A DNA stretch of 53,866 nucleotides from Scatosoma sp045594025 (GCA_045594025.1 JAZNXS010000016.1:1-53866); one strand, 5' to 3'. Positions 34,580-43,495 are shown, numbered from the stretch's first letter. Translations and numbers: made by a program. The notes: generated by a model not told the origin, from the sequence alone.

Positions 34580-35413
34580 TTATTTTTTACTTTTTTTAAA
34601 TTCCTTTTTACCGTTCGTACTGCCACCGTCACAGAGCACGTCCACGCCTGCAAGGTAACCGTTGCGTTCATCTGCAAGCGTCGCAAGGGCGAAGCCCAAC
34701 TCAGAAGGCTTACCCATTCTCTCTTCCGCGGTGAACGGAATCAATGCGCCGCCTTCTTCCTTTTCCATGTTACCCATGTCCGTAGCGATCAAACCGGGAC
34801 TGAGCGAAACGACACGGATTCCCTTTGCGCCGTATTCAAACGCGCACTTTTGCGCGTACCAAATCACAAAGTTTTTCGACATGGCATACGCAAGCCCTTT
34901 CTGTTGATAGTCTCCCTTAGCAAGCCCGCTTCTTTTCACAAGCTTTTGCAAGAACAGCGCCTCGTCCGTTTCCGCCAAAGGATATGCTTTTTTGGGAATG
35001 ATAAACCAGGGCAGAATATAACCCGAATTAGAGGAAACGTCTACAATAACGCTACCGGGCTTCATGACCTTGGAAAATTCCTGATTGACGTATACAGTAC
35101 CCAATGCATTGATACGCAAAATACTTTCCGGCGTGCCGTTCATCGCCGGAGAAACCCCTGCCGAATTGATTACGTTTTTCACTTCGCCAAGCGAACAAGC
35201 AAAGTTGACCAATGCCTTTACGCTTTCTCTATCCGACGTATCGCAAGTCTGCGCGTAAGCGGTATATCCAAGCGCTTTCAATTCCGCAACGCCTTTTTCC
35301 AGTTTCGACATCGTTCTGCCGGAAATTACAATAATCTTATCCTTGGGCATAAACTTTGCAGCCTCTAAACCCATACCGCTGCCGCCGCCCGTAATTACAC
35401 ATACAAACGCCAT
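34580..35413 (-). CDS. Short-chain dehydrogenase/reductase
   Basis: A 277-aa NAD(P)-dependent oxidoreductase. The cofactor motif TGGGSGMG is at 8-15, NSAGVS near 84, the catalytic Ser at about 127-128 and Tyr176-Lys180 (YAMSK). The distance from Ser to Tyr is about 48 residues rather than the usual 13. That insertion resembles the 3-alpha-hydroxysteroid dehydrogenase/carbonyl reductase branch. AAGGAG precedes ATG 35413, 15 bp after the rhamnosidase stop, so the two form one operon. Context allows a sugar or sugar-acid substrate, but the insertion argues for caution; the substrate is unknown. Confidence 0.88.
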   Translation of the reverse strand: MAFVCVITGGGSGMGLEAAKFMPKDKIIVISGRTMSKLEKGVAELKALGYTAYAQTCDTSDRESVKALVNFACSLGEVKNVINSAGVSPAMNGTPESILRINALGTVYVNQEFSKVMKPGSVIVDVSSNSGYILPWFIIPKKAYPLAETDEALFLQKLVKRSGLAKGDYQQKGLAYAMSKNFVIWYAQKCAFEYGAKGIRVVSLSPGLIATDMGNMEKEEGGALIPFTAEERMGKPSELGFALATLADERNGYLAGVDVLCDGGSTNGKKEFKKSKK

Positions 35414-35427
35414 GTATTTTTCTCCTT

Positions 35428-37068
35428 TTATTTAATAATCTCTATTTCCTTAGGCGCGGAAACCTTGGTTTCCACTTCTCCATTTTCCAAAAGCGTATGC
35501 TCTACCGTAAGGATGCCATAATTCGTGGGGAAGTTCACCTTTACGTGCTTTAAGCCACTCAAATGGGGTTCAATTTTAATTTGTCTCGCACCTGCCCCCT
35601 TCGTTTTGATACCTGCAACCGTCTCCATAAGATAGGGAACTACCCCTGCAGACCATCCGTGGCAGAAGCTGTGACGGAAGCTCTTATAACAGAACGCACC
35701 AAAGTCACCGTGAATATCCTTTACGGCAGGGTTCGGCATTTCATCCAATCTGCCGCTACCTTCCAACCAATTCAAATCGAAATCTTCCCAGAACGTCGTT
35801 GCGCCAACAGACAACATACCGCCGTAGTATTCCTTCATGATTGACAGTGCTTTATCATATTCGCCAAAGCTTGCAATCGCCGTTAAAATGGGATAGGACT
35901 GGAAGGTGGATAACCCTTGCGCGCCTCCTCTAAGCAACGTTTCCTTAAATACGGGCGCCATCTCCCCAGCCCAAACGCCAAGCGCCGCAATCTGTTTGTA
36001 AATGCGCACGTCATACGTCTTTTTCGCAAGCTTTTCTAAAAGCGCATGGCAAAGAGAAGTCTCTTCATCCATTTCTTTTAAAAACTCTGCCGCCGCTTCC
36101 ACAGCAACCTTGGTTAAGTAAGCAACCCCAGCCAAACGTTCTGCTTGGCGTTGCTCCGTTCTATCCTCTCCTTCTTGTAAGCAGGAGGGCCAATCGATAT
36201 AATTGAAGGAATAGGACGTCGTTCCATCCTCTGCAACGCAGGGCGCAACAATATGTTCTAAAATTCCTTTCACATAGGGTATGTACTTGTTGAACAGGTT
36301 TTTTTCACCTTTTGCCCAATACGCTTCGCGAAGACAAATTATCCACCAAAGCGAATAGGTGGGAATGCCGTTGATCACTTGAGGAAGCGGTGTTTGATCC
36401 ATCGAAAAATCCAGACAAGCCAACGTTTCGGGAATATCCCCAAACAGGCAATTTGCCGTACGCACCTCAGGATACAAGTCCCCTATCCATACCAAACGAT
36501 CGCGCTTGATACCGTCCCAGATAAATCCGTTTTGTAAGCACAAGCGCAGCGTGTACGCCGCCGTATTCCAAATTTCATTAACAAGCGGATCATCGCATGC
36601 AAAAGTACCCAGCTCTTCACGGGTATCGGTATCCACCGCCGCCACGACGGCTTTTAACGAAGTTTCGCTGCTTTCCTCCAAGGTATCGATACGGAGGAAT
36701 CGGTAACCCGTCTGCCCAAACGTCATATCCGAATAACTCTGTAATTCCACACAAAAATCGCGCAGGGAATGGTCGTTCGTCGACATGCCTACCAAGTTTT
36801 GGCCGCTGCCCACCTCCGAACATACTTCCCCCACCGATTCCCCGAAGCGCAGGCGAACTTTTTTCGCCCCCTTGCAGTGATAGGTGAGAATTCTTGCGCC
36901 ACCCGAAAGCTCCTTACCGAAATCCAAAATCACGTACGAAATGCCGCGCATTGTGCAAAGATTTTGTTCGGAAAGACCTATTTGTAACGTCTTGCTCGAC
37001 AACAACCCCTCTGGATTTTCTATATCGCCGCCAAAACGCACGATTCTAGTTGCATTTTGATATTTCAT
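35428..37068 (-). CDS. GH78-like alpha-L-rhamnosidase, cytoplasmic
   Basis: A 546-aa protein without signal peptide. An N-terminal sandwich (about 40-150) carries GYRFLRID. The (alpha/alpha)6 catalytic domain contains WDGIKRDRLVWIGDLYPE (184-201), the counterpart of the GH78 signature RDERxxWxGD with the downstream acidic residue. The short length (family members often 900 aa or more) means the outer carbohydrate-binding domains are missing. It probably removes terminal L-rhamnose from small imported saccharides, but the RDR variant of RDER leaves catalysis to be shown. A consensus promoter and GGAGG precede ATG 37068. Confidence 0.8.
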   Translation of the reverse strand: MKYQNATRIVRFGGDIENPEGLLSSKTLQIGLSEQNLCTMRGISYVILDFGKELSGGARILTYHCKGAKKVRLRFGESVGEVCSEVGSGQNLVGMSTNDHSLRDFCVELQSYSDMTFGQTGYRFLRIDTLEESSETSLKAVVAAVDTDTREELGTFACDDPLVNEIWNTAAYTLRLCLQNGFIWDGIKRDRLVWIGDLYPEVRTANCLFGDIPETLACLDFSMDQTPLPQVINGIPTYSLWWIICLREAYWAKGEKNLFNKYIPYVKGILEHIVAPCVAEDGTTSYSFNYIDWPSCLQEGEDRTEQRQAERLAGVAYLTKVAVEAAAEFLKEMDEETSLCHALLEKLAKKTYDVRIYKQIAALGVWAGEMAPVFKETLLRGGAQGLSTFQSYPILTAIASFGEYDKALSIMKEYYGGMLSVGATTFWEDFDLNWLEGSGRLDEMPNPAVKDIHGDFGAFCYKSFRHSFCHGWSAGVVPYLMETVAGIKTKGAGARQIKIEPHLSGLKHVKVNFPTNYGILTVEHTLLENGEVETKVSAPKEIEIIK

Positions 37069-37106
37069 ATTCCAACCTCCTAAAAAAGGAATTTTTTTCT
37101 TTTTTT

Positions 37107-37135
37107 AGTATAACATACCTACGCTTAAAATGCAA
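37107..37135 (-). promoter_or_regulatory. Promoter of the rhamnosidase-dehydrogenase operon
   Basis: Minus strand -35 TTGCAT (37130-37135), 17-bp spacer, -10 TATACT (37107-37112). Confidence 0.75.
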
Positions 37136-37139
37136 GCGT
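37121..37139. promoter_or_regulatory. Possible operator over the -35
   Basis: Inverted repeat ACGCTT-N7-AAGCGT covering the -35 of the rhamnosidase promoter. The position suits a repressor; the protein is unknown. Confidence 0.4.
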
Positions 37140-37160
37140 TATAAAAAAATTCTTAATAGA

Positions 37161-37191
37161 AAAGAGTGTTTGCTTTTAGCAAACACTCTTT
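37161..37191 (-). terminator. Terminator of the OB-fold lipoprotein gene
   Basis: A 13-bp perfect stem, AAAGAGTGTTTGC against GCAAACACTCTTT, with a 5-nt loop, immediately after the 37200 stop. Confidence 0.9.
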
Positions 37192-37199
37192 CAATATTC

Positions 37200-39326
37200 T
37201 TAATACGTTTCAAAGTTCAATTCGTTAAACACCTTGCCGTCCTCTGTGCGTACCGCAAGCGCGCAGCCTGCCCAGAAGTTTTTATCATTCCAGTTACAAG
37301 CCGCCAATTCCAACGTTATAACCTCGCCTGCAAATTCTTGCAACCAATCGTATTGACCCGCGCCAGAACAGTACAGCGTTACCGTCGTTGAGCCATCCTC
37401 CGATTGCAGATTGAGTTTGGTATAATATTGCGCTTGCTCCACGTTGACAACCCCTTCCACTACGAATACCGTTGTAGAGTAGTCCACCGTTTTATCCAGC
37501 TTATAGAAATCCGCCAGCGTCTTATCGGTAACAAACTGCGCCGTGGAATATTCGTGCGAGCCGTAGTTGTTTACCAAGATTTCCGCATTGACAATACAGG
37601 TCTGCCCTGCGATTGCGCTGGAATCGTCCTTCACATAGCGTTCTCTCATACCTTTCAAAACAACTTCGTGCCCGATTTCAAGGCCTACGAAATAATCGGT
37701 GCTATCTACGAGAACTGCAATCATGCTACCGTCTTCCCCGAAGAGATAGAAACCGTTTTTGTTTACAACGGAAGGGCCTACGATACCTTTTACCGTCACT
37801 TCCGTATCCACTTCGCTATCGATGGCTTCCGCAACCGTGATCGAATCGTAGCTAACAGGTTTTTCCACTTTAACGGTTACCGTTTCTTCGTATTCATAAT
37901 CACCGTACGTCCCTTTTACCGTTACTTCCGCAGTACCCACTTCGCCGCAGTGCATAATCACTTCACCCGGCGTTTCCGTATCGAAGTATACAACGTCCGT
38001 ATTGTCGGATTCATAGGAAAGCTGAGCGCCTTCAAAGCCCAACAATAAAGAGGAAACCTGCGTGCTCAAGCTCAGTGCGGGATCCCCCGTATACACCGCT
38101 TCAATCGGTTTGACACCGTAATATTCCACTGCAAATTTCGGCGCGTTGGCAATATCAAATTCATAGCCTTCATCGATGATTTCAATGGGCAGGAATCTAT
38201 AGTTGCAACCCGTATCCGCGCTCTTTGCGTTGATAATCGAAAGATATACCGTGCAAATCTTGCCACTAAATTCGTCAACCCAAGCAAAGTCGCCACCGTT
38301 GCATTGCGTGTACGTATAGGAGCCCGTTTCGCCGTCAATATCAAAGAAATAATAGTTGGTAAAGCCTGTACCCACTCTCTTTTCAACCAAAGCGTTTACC
38401 TTGAAAATCGTCGTGGTGATATTTTCGGAAACGGGCGTTTCCAGCATGTCTTTCACCGTACTTTCTTCAATCCACGATTTATCGTATGCCTGTTTGCTAT
38501 CGTCAAGGGAGATCACGTGTGCGTCCTCCAACTGACAGCAACCCATATATCCGTGCTTACTTGCAGCCGCTTGTTCCTTTTCCAATACCCAGTAGGTTTT
38601 GGAAGCGCATACGGTAACCTCATTGCCGACTTCCACTCTGCCAGCCAAGTCGCGGTCATATACGTAAATACACTGCGTTTCGTCAACGAGATAAACGCCG
38701 CTAGGCACTTTGCCGTTGGCATACGTAATCTGCGCAACAACGCCGCTTACCTTTACCAACTCTTCCTCTTCCGCCTCTCTTGCTTCAGCAATGCTCATTT
38801 CCGTGTACTTGGTCTCATCAAATACGCCTTTGGAAAACTCGATCAGTCTCGCATTTTTAACTTCTTTCGTACCGTTATAGTTTTGCAAGATACAATGAAG
38901 CAGTACCACGTCCCCCTTTTCAGGCTTCTCTTCCATATCTTTAAAGGTGATGGAGCCGTCTTCGCTGTACGTGCCATATACCGAGATCGAACCCGTTTCG
39001 TCTTCGATAATCATCGCACCGTATTCCGGATTCGTGATTGATTTTACGGTAGCGCGAATATAATATCTTTCCGTCGTAACGTTTCCCGCTTCACCGCAAA
39101 GCTCTAACGCTTCTGCGATCGTGATTGTTTCAATCTCGTCAGTTTCACCACTGTTATTCTCAGGCGTGCTGCTATTGCTGCTTTCTAAAACATCTGGTCC
39201 CTGCATGATCCCTACGGATTGCAAAATATCGAGGACTTCATCGGGCAGTTCCATGGAGCAAGCCGACGCGCCGACGGTGAACGTCAACGCAGACAAAAAA
39301 GCCAACGCTGTTTTGAGTTTCTTCAT
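37200..39326 (-). CDS. Surface lipoprotein with three OB-fold-like domains and an Ig-like domain
   Basis: A 708-aa lipoprotein. The signal ends TVGASAC, with the lipid at Cys23, followed by a Ser/Asn linker. Three segments have the OB-fold pattern starting with (T/S)IAEA: ETITIAEALELCG..., YTEMSIAEAREAE..., and YDSITVAEAIDSE.... Between the second and third lies a Big_2-like Ig domain (AELSYESDNTDVVYF... style). Such OB modules occur in YhcR-type extracellular nucleases, but no nuclease motif is present here. It has its own promoter and terminator. The role is unknown; nucleic acid or glycan binding at the surface is possible. Confidence 0.82.
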   Translation of the reverse strand: MKKLKTALAFLSALTFTVGASACSMELPDEVLDILQSVGIMQGPDVLESSNSSTPENNSGETDEIETITIAEALELCGEAGNVTTERYYIRATVKSITNPEYGAMIIEDETGSISVYGTYSEDGSITFKDMEEKPEKGDVVLLHCILQNYNGTKEVKNARLIEFSKGVFDETKYTEMSIAEAREAEEEELVKVSGVVAQITYANGKVPSGVYLVDETQCIYVYDRDLAGRVEVGNEVTVCASKTYWVLEKEQAAASKHGYMGCCQLEDAHVISLDDSKQAYDKSWIEESTVKDMLETPVSENITTTIFKVNALVEKRVGTGFTNYYFFDIDGETGSYTYTQCNGGDFAWVDEFSGKICTVYLSIINAKSADTGCNYRFLPIEIIDEGYEFDIANAPKFAVEYYGVKPIEAVYTGDPALSLSTQVSSLLLGFEGAQLSYESDNTDVVYFDTETPGEVIMHCGEVGTAEVTVKGTYGDYEYEETVTVKVEKPVSYDSITVAEAIDSEVDTEVTVKGIVGPSVVNKNGFYLFGEDGSMIAVLVDSTDYFVGLEIGHEVVLKGMRERYVKDDSSAIAGQTCIVNAEILVNNYGSHEYSTAQFVTDKTLADFYKLDKTVDYSTTVFVVEGVVNVEQAQYYTKLNLQSEDGSTTVTLYCSGAGQYDWLQEFAGEVITLELAACNWNDKNFWAGCALAVRTEDGKVFNELNFETY

Positions 39327-39361
39327 TGGTATACCTCACTTAAAAAATTATTTCTATATCC

Positions 39362-39390
39362 ATTATATCTTTTTTGAATGAAAATGTAAA
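39362..39390 (-). promoter_or_regulatory. Promoter of the OB-fold lipoprotein gene
   Basis: Minus strand -35 TTTACA (39385-39390), 17-bp spacer, -10 TATAAT (39362-39367). Confidence 0.75.
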
Positions 39391-39408
39391 TTGTTTGATA
39401 ACAAAAAA

Positions 39409-39433
39409 TTCCCCGATTTAAAAAATCGGGGAA
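39409..39433 (-). terminator. Terminator after the BFD-like gene
   Basis: TTCCCCGATTT and AAATCGGGGAA form an 11-bp stem with a 3-nt loop; on the minus strand a T-run follows. Confidence 0.85.
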
Positions 39434-39466
39434 AACTTTTTCCATTAAGTTCGCAAATTTCAAAAG

Positions 39467-39661
39467 TTAAGCCATCATAATTTCGGAAATTACGTCAAGC
39501 ACTTTATCATGACAACCGCCGCAACCCGTGGAACAATGGGTGATTCTCTGTACGTCCGCAAACAATTCCATTACGTCTTCCATCTTCGTATGATGGGAAA
39601 GTGCCGCTTCAATATCCTTATAACTAACTTGCTTACAATGACAAATAATGATATTTTCCAT
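39467..39661 (-). CDS. BFD-like [2Fe-2S] protein
   Basis: A 64-aa protein made only of a bacterioferritin-associated ferredoxin-like domain. Cys7 and Cys9 (CHC) and Cys47 and Cys50 (CGGC) match the CxC...CxxC ligand set; Cys43 is extra. The same fold occurs as a domain in NirB-type and other oxidoreductases, where it passes electrons. It is a single-gene unit with its own promoter (TTGAAA-17-TATAAT), GGAG and terminator. A role in iron release or redox transfer is expected from the family; the partner is not visible. Confidence 0.85.
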   Translation of the reverse strand: MENIIICHCKQVSYKDIEAALSHHTKMEDVMELFADVQRITHCSTGCGGCHDKVLDVISEIMMA

Positions 39662-39690
39662 ATTTCTTTCTCCTTGCTGTTCTATTTCAT

Positions 39691-39719
39691 ATTATAGCAA
39701 AGAAATTTATAAATTTCAA
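39691..39719 (-). promoter_or_regulatory. Promoter of the BFD-like gene
   Basis: Minus strand -35 TTGAAA (39714-39719), 17-bp spacer, -10 TATAAT (39691-39696). Confidence 0.75.
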
Positions 39720-39759
39720 TAGTTTTTTAACAAAAATAAATTTAATTTTATGAAAAATA

Positions 39760-41160
39760 TTATAACGTAACGCCCGTTTTATAGAAAGCGATTTCGCGCA
39801 CGTCCTCGCTTTTACATACGTACTCGCCGTTTGCCGTCTTCGCAAGCAAATCAAACAACCCATCCTCGTCCATCGAATAAGCGTTAAAGTCTATCCAACC
39901 GTTCTTAAACGACGAAATATTGTTATTTGTACCAATTTTCATCGTAGGAACAAAAGTAGAGAACGGAGTTCCTCTGCCCGTCGTAAACAGCACGATCTGA
40001 CAGCCGCTTGCCGCTAATGCCGTTGCTGCGATTAAATCGTTTCCTGGCGCATTCAACGCGGACACGCCCCCTTCCTTTATCAATTCGCCGTAGGCTAAGA
40101 CGTCCACAATTTCCGTTGTCCCTGCCTTTTCGATACACCCTAAGGACTTTTCCTCCAACGTGGTGATACCCCCTTTTTTGTTGCCGGGGGAAGGATTTTC
40201 GTACACGGGAAATCCTTGTTTCGTATAATACGCCTTGAAATCTTCAATCATCTTTTTATACTTTTCAAAGACTTCCTTGCTTTTACATTTATTCATAAGA
40301 AGCTGTTCTGCGCCAAACATTTCAGGCACTTCCGTTAAAATCGCGCTACCGCCGAAAGAGACTACTCGGTCTGTAATTCTGCCCACCAAAGGATTTGCCG
40401 TCAACCCGGAATATCCGTCGCTGCCGCCGCATTTTAACCCGATACACAGCTCGGAAAAGTCCACCTCTTCCCGTTTCAGGTCCTTTGCCTGCTCGATAAA
40501 GCCCTTTAATACGTTCATACCGTATGCGTGTTCGTCCTCTACGTCTTGGCAGTTAAAATAAACGATATTTTCTCTTTGATAAGGCGCAAGCGTTTCCTTA
40601 ATGCCGTCCATGCCGTTGTTCTCGCAACCCAACCCCACGAACAACACGAAGCTTGCGTTGGGATTTAAGGCGATTGCGCAAAGCAATTTCTTGATGTTTT
40701 CATTATCTTCGCCAAGCTGAGAACAGCCGAACTGATGCGTGAGCGCATAGACGCCGTCGATACTACCCTTAAGATGCTTCTTCGCCTCATTCGCCAAGCG
40801 GATACATACGTTATTTACGCAGCCAACCGTAGGAATAATATAAATTTCATTGCGGATACCCGCCCTGCCTTGCTTGCGTTTATAGCCAAGGAACGTCGCC
40901 CTGCCTTTTGCAGGCTTGTTTGCATTAAACTCGTACCTGTACGCCACGTTTTCATCCAAATGCGATTTTACGTTATGCGTATGCACCCATTCGTCCTTTT
41001 CGATATTTTGCGTCGCTCTGCCGATAATTTCCCCATATTTGATAACGTATTCCCCCTTCGAAATACTGCGCAAAGCATATTTATGCCCTGCAGGGATTGT
41101 CTCATTACCGTCCAAACATACGCCGACGTTGTCCTTTTCGTTGATGATTACCGTTTTCAT
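39760..41160 (-). CDS. uxaA: Altronate dehydratase
   Basis: A 466-aa enzyme converting D-altronate to 2-keto-3-deoxygluconate in galacturonate breakdown. It has the N-terminal SAF-like domain (about 1-90, with HNVKSH near 63) and the large UxaA domain with RNEIYIIPTVGCVNN, HQFGCSQLG, LGCENNG, LKCGGSDGYSG and TTGRGTP. Length and order match the fused UxaA family. I chose ATG 41160 because it overlaps the uxaB stop as ATGA; an upstream TTG three codons earlier is less likely. Galactarate dehydratase is a relative, but the uxaB neighbour favours altronate. Confidence 0.93.
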   Translation of the reverse strand: MKTVIINEKDNVGVCLDGNETIPAGHKYALRSISKGEYVIKYGEIIGRATQNIEKDEWVHTHNVKSHLDENVAYRYEFNANKPAKGRATFLGYKRKQGRAGIRNEIYIIPTVGCVNNVCIRLANEAKKHLKGSIDGVYALTHQFGCSQLGEDNENIKKLLCAIALNPNASFVLFVGLGCENNGMDGIKETLAPYQRENIVYFNCQDVEDEHAYGMNVLKGFIEQAKDLKREEVDFSELCIGLKCGGSDGYSGLTANPLVGRITDRVVSFGGSAILTEVPEMFGAEQLLMNKCKSKEVFEKYKKMIEDFKAYYTKQGFPVYENPSPGNKKGGITTLEEKSLGCIEKAGTTEIVDVLAYGELIKEGGVSALNAPGNDLIAATALAASGCQIVLFTTGRGTPFSTFVPTMKIGTNNNISSFKNGWIDFNAYSMDEDGLFDLLAKTANGEYVCKSEDVREIAFYKTGVTL

Positions 41161-42533
41161 ATCAAACAAATACCTTCTTTAATCTTCGCAACGTTTGCAA
41201 GCACACTGTCCACAAAGCCTGCGTACGCCGTCAAATCCTCGCCCCATACCTTTTCGTCCGCCATAAACGCTTGGATCGAATTTCCGTTTGCAAAGTATTC
41301 GAGATACGGCAGATCGTCTTTGAGCTCGATCACGCGATTAGGTACGTTGACAATGTACTTTTCCTCTTGTCTTTTTATTGCAGAATACATCGCCATCAGA
41401 TAGGAGAACCCAACGGTGATATAAGGCGCAATCTTGCCATGCTGCGCATAATAGTCCTTGAACGAAGGCAATACTCTTGCTTTCCACTTGGAAATAGAAT
41501 TCAAGGAAATGCTAACCAACTGATGATTTAAGAACGGATTCATAAAGCGATCTTTCACGCTGTTGGCAAACGTCGTCGTCGCCTGAATATCGCTGGAAAC
41601 GTAAGGGATAATTTCATCCTTGAGGGTATTTTCCACGAATGCAGACAGCTTTTCGTCCACCATGCAATCGTACACTGTCACCGCGCCAAGCATCAAGCCG
41701 GCAGGGACAAGGTTGGTATGACTGCCGTTCAATACGCGCACCTTTCTCTTTTTATAGTACCCGATATCGTTCGTGAGTACGACCTCGATATTGTGTACCC
41801 CTTCTTTTATATAATCGGCAATATTTCCTTTCTTTTCCACTGCCCAAAGCCCGAACGGTTCGCCAATGGACATCAACTCGTCTTTTTCGCCGATTAAACT
41901 TTCCAAATGCGCTTTCGTTTCTTCATCTCTGGGATACCCCGATACGATTCTGTCCACAAGCGTATTGCAATAGAAATTCTCCTCGTCGTTCCACTTCTTA
42001 AACGCTTGCGGTAACGCCCAAAGCTCGATATATTGATCCACACATTTTTTCAGTTCGTCTGCGTTGTTGTCGATGAGCTCCACCGGCAAAAGATAGACGC
42101 CGCCTAAGCCTGCGTTAAATCTCTCGTATAAAAATTTCGTCAGCTTGGCAGGATAGGTAATTCCCTCAAAGCCGTCCATTTTATCCGCGCCGTTATAGCA
42201 AATCCCTGCTTCCGTCGTGTTGGATACAATAATTTTGAGCGCAGGATCCTTTGCCAACGCAATATACGCATCATAATCAGCAAACGGATCGATCGCTTTT
42301 TCTAAGCTATCTACTTTATAAACGTTTTCCACCGTTTCCCCGTTTTCTTTACCGCGGAGCACAATGTGGTACTTATTTCCCTGCTTTTCAAAGCGTTCGA
42401 GCGTACCGAACGTGATGGGCTTTACAATATTCACCGCATACATGCCCTGTCCGTTTTTATTCAACGTATCAAAATAAACGTCCACGAACGTGCGCAAAAA
42501 GTTCCCTTCGCCGTATTGTACAATTTTAATCAT
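41157..42533 (-). CDS. uxaB: Tagaturonate reductase
   Basis: A 458-aa NADH-dependent reductase of the mannitol dehydrogenase family, making D-altronate from D-tagaturonate for UxaA. The N-terminal Rossmann part starts IVQYGEGNFLRTFVDVYFD; the catalytic K-x-x-x-x-N-x-x-H signature is KVRVLNGSHTNLVP. Fructuronate reductase UxuB is the alternative, but pairing with uxaA and the GEGNFLR start fit UxaB. The next gene starts inside its stop (ATGA). Its promoter is back to back with that of an AraC regulator. uxaC (uronate isomerase) is not in the window. Confidence 0.93.
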   Translation of the reverse strand: MIKIVQYGEGNFLRTFVDVYFDTLNKNGQGMYAVNIVKPITFGTLERFEKQGNKYHIVLRGKENGETVENVYKVDSLEKAIDPFADYDAYIALAKDPALKIIVSNTTEAGICYNGADKMDGFEGITYPAKLTKFLYERFNAGLGGVYLLPVELIDNNADELKKCVDQYIELWALPQAFKKWNDEENFYCNTLVDRIVSGYPRDEETKAHLESLIGEKDELMSIGEPFGLWAVEKKGNIADYIKEGVHNIEVVLTNDIGYYKKRKVRVLNGSHTNLVPAGLMLGAVTVYDCMVDEKLSAFVENTLKDEIIPYVSSDIQATTTFANSVKDRFMNPFLNHQLVSISLNSISKWKARVLPSFKDYYAQHGKIAPYITVGFSYLMAMYSAIKRQEEKYIVNVPNRVIELKDDLPYLEYFANGNSIQAFMADEKVWGEDLTAYAGFVDSVLANVAKIKEGICLI

Positions 42534-42565
42534 ATTTTTTCCCTTCTTTTTTTGATATTACATAT

Positions 42566-42594
42566 ATTATAACACGTTTTACTTGACAATTCAA
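42566..42594 (-). promoter_or_regulatory. uxaBA promoter
   Basis: Minus strand -35 TTGAAT (42589-42594), 17-bp spacer, -10 TATAAT (42566-42571). The -35 directly abuts the -35 of the divergent regulator promoter. Confidence 0.7.
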
Positions 42595-42612
42595 TATGAA
42601 AAATGCTAATAT
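42583..42612 (+). promoter_or_regulatory. Promoter of the divergent AraC regulator
   Basis: -35 TTGACA (42583-42588), 18-bp spacer, -10 TAATAT (42607-42612). Confidence 0.7.
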
Positions 42613-42651
42613 TTGATAAAATTACATATATATTTTAAAAAAAGGTGTGCT

Positions 42652-43446
42652 ATGTCATTTATTGAATTTGAAAAATCCGTGCGTGAAAAAGAATGGTCGA
42701 TGCAAGACGTACACTCGCATGCGCATTATGAAATTTATTTACTGAGTAAAGGCGAAAGAAGTTTCTTCCTCTCCAACGCTTTGTACAAGGTAAGCGCACC
42801 CGTGGTGGTGGTTATTCCTCCCCACGTCATGCATAAAACAGAAGGCGCTGCGTTCGAACGGTATAACGTGAACGTCTCCCCCGATTACCTTGATGGCTAC
42901 CAAACGGACACGTTAAATGCGCAAGCCTTAAAAATTATGCGTTTAAGCCCTGCGCAAACCGCGGAGCTTACCGACCTTTTCGACAAGGCGATCGCCATAG
43001 ATAAACGGGAAAAGCACGCGGAGCATATTCTGCGCACGCTTTTCTCCTATTCCGTCTATCTGCTTCGCAATGTAGAACAGGACGTCATTGCGCCGAATAC
43101 GGCTACGCCGCAGGCTATCCCCGTACTCGTTTTAAAGGTCATCGATTACCTGCACGAGCATTATGCGGAAAAGCTGACCTTGCAGGCGCTCGCCGAGGCC
43201 TTTTTCGTTTCCAAAGCGGCACTGATATACAATTTTAAAAAGCACACGAATTGTTCTTTGATAGATTTTCTGCTCAATATCCGCCTGACCAAAGCCAAAG
43301 AGCTGTTGGACAATAGTAAAAGAAGTGTAGAATCGATTGCGGAAGCCTGCGGTTTTTCCTCCGCGAACTATTTCGGTTTGATTTTTAAACGAAAGGAGGG
43401 GATTTCCCCTGCGCATTACCGCAAAATACAGCAAGCGAAAAGATAA
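42652..43446 (+). CDS. AraC-family regulator, probably of uxaBA
   Basis: A 264-aa regulator. An N-terminal cupin (HSHAHYEIYLLSKGERSFF, VIPPHVMHKTEG) would sense a small molecule. Two C-terminal helix-turn-helix motifs (LQALAEAFFVSKAALIYNFK and VESIAEACGFSSANYFGLIF) end in GISPAHYRK. ATG 42652 has AAGGTG seven bases upstream; starts before it would lie upstream of or within the promoter. It is divergent from uxaBA across 118 bp, and the two -35 elements touch, so regulator binding would affect both directions. A uronate or its breakdown product as ligand is inference. Confidence 0.92.
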   Translation: MSFIEFEKSVREKEWSMQDVHSHAHYEIYLLSKGERSFFLSNALYKVSAPVVVVIPPHVMHKTEGAAFERYNVNVSPDYLDGYQTDTLNAQALKIMRLSPAQTAELTDLFDKAIAIDKREKHAEHILRTLFSYSVYLLRNVEQDVIAPNTATPQAIPVLVLKVIDYLHEHYAEKLTLQALAEAFFVSKAALIYNFKKHTNCSLIDFLLNIRLTKAKELLDNSKRSVESIAEACGFSSANYFGLIFKRKEGISPAHYRKIQQAKR

Positions 43447-43458
43447 ACGTATAGCGCA

Positions 43459-43495
43459 CCCTGAACTCGAGGAAAATGTTTTCCTCACCGAGGGT
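43459..43495 (+). other. Nested inverted repeats after the regulator gene
   Basis: GAGGAAAA-TG-TTTTCCTC (43469-43486) sits inside a second pair, ACCCT (43459-43463) and AGGGT (43491-43495). There is no T-run, so termination is unsure; it could be a transcript-end structure. Confidence 0.45.

Noticed and set aside
37113..37139. CcpA cre site at the rhamnosidase promoter
   Set aside because: The inverted repeat has a 7-bp centre and lacks the CG-centred palindrome of cre sites.
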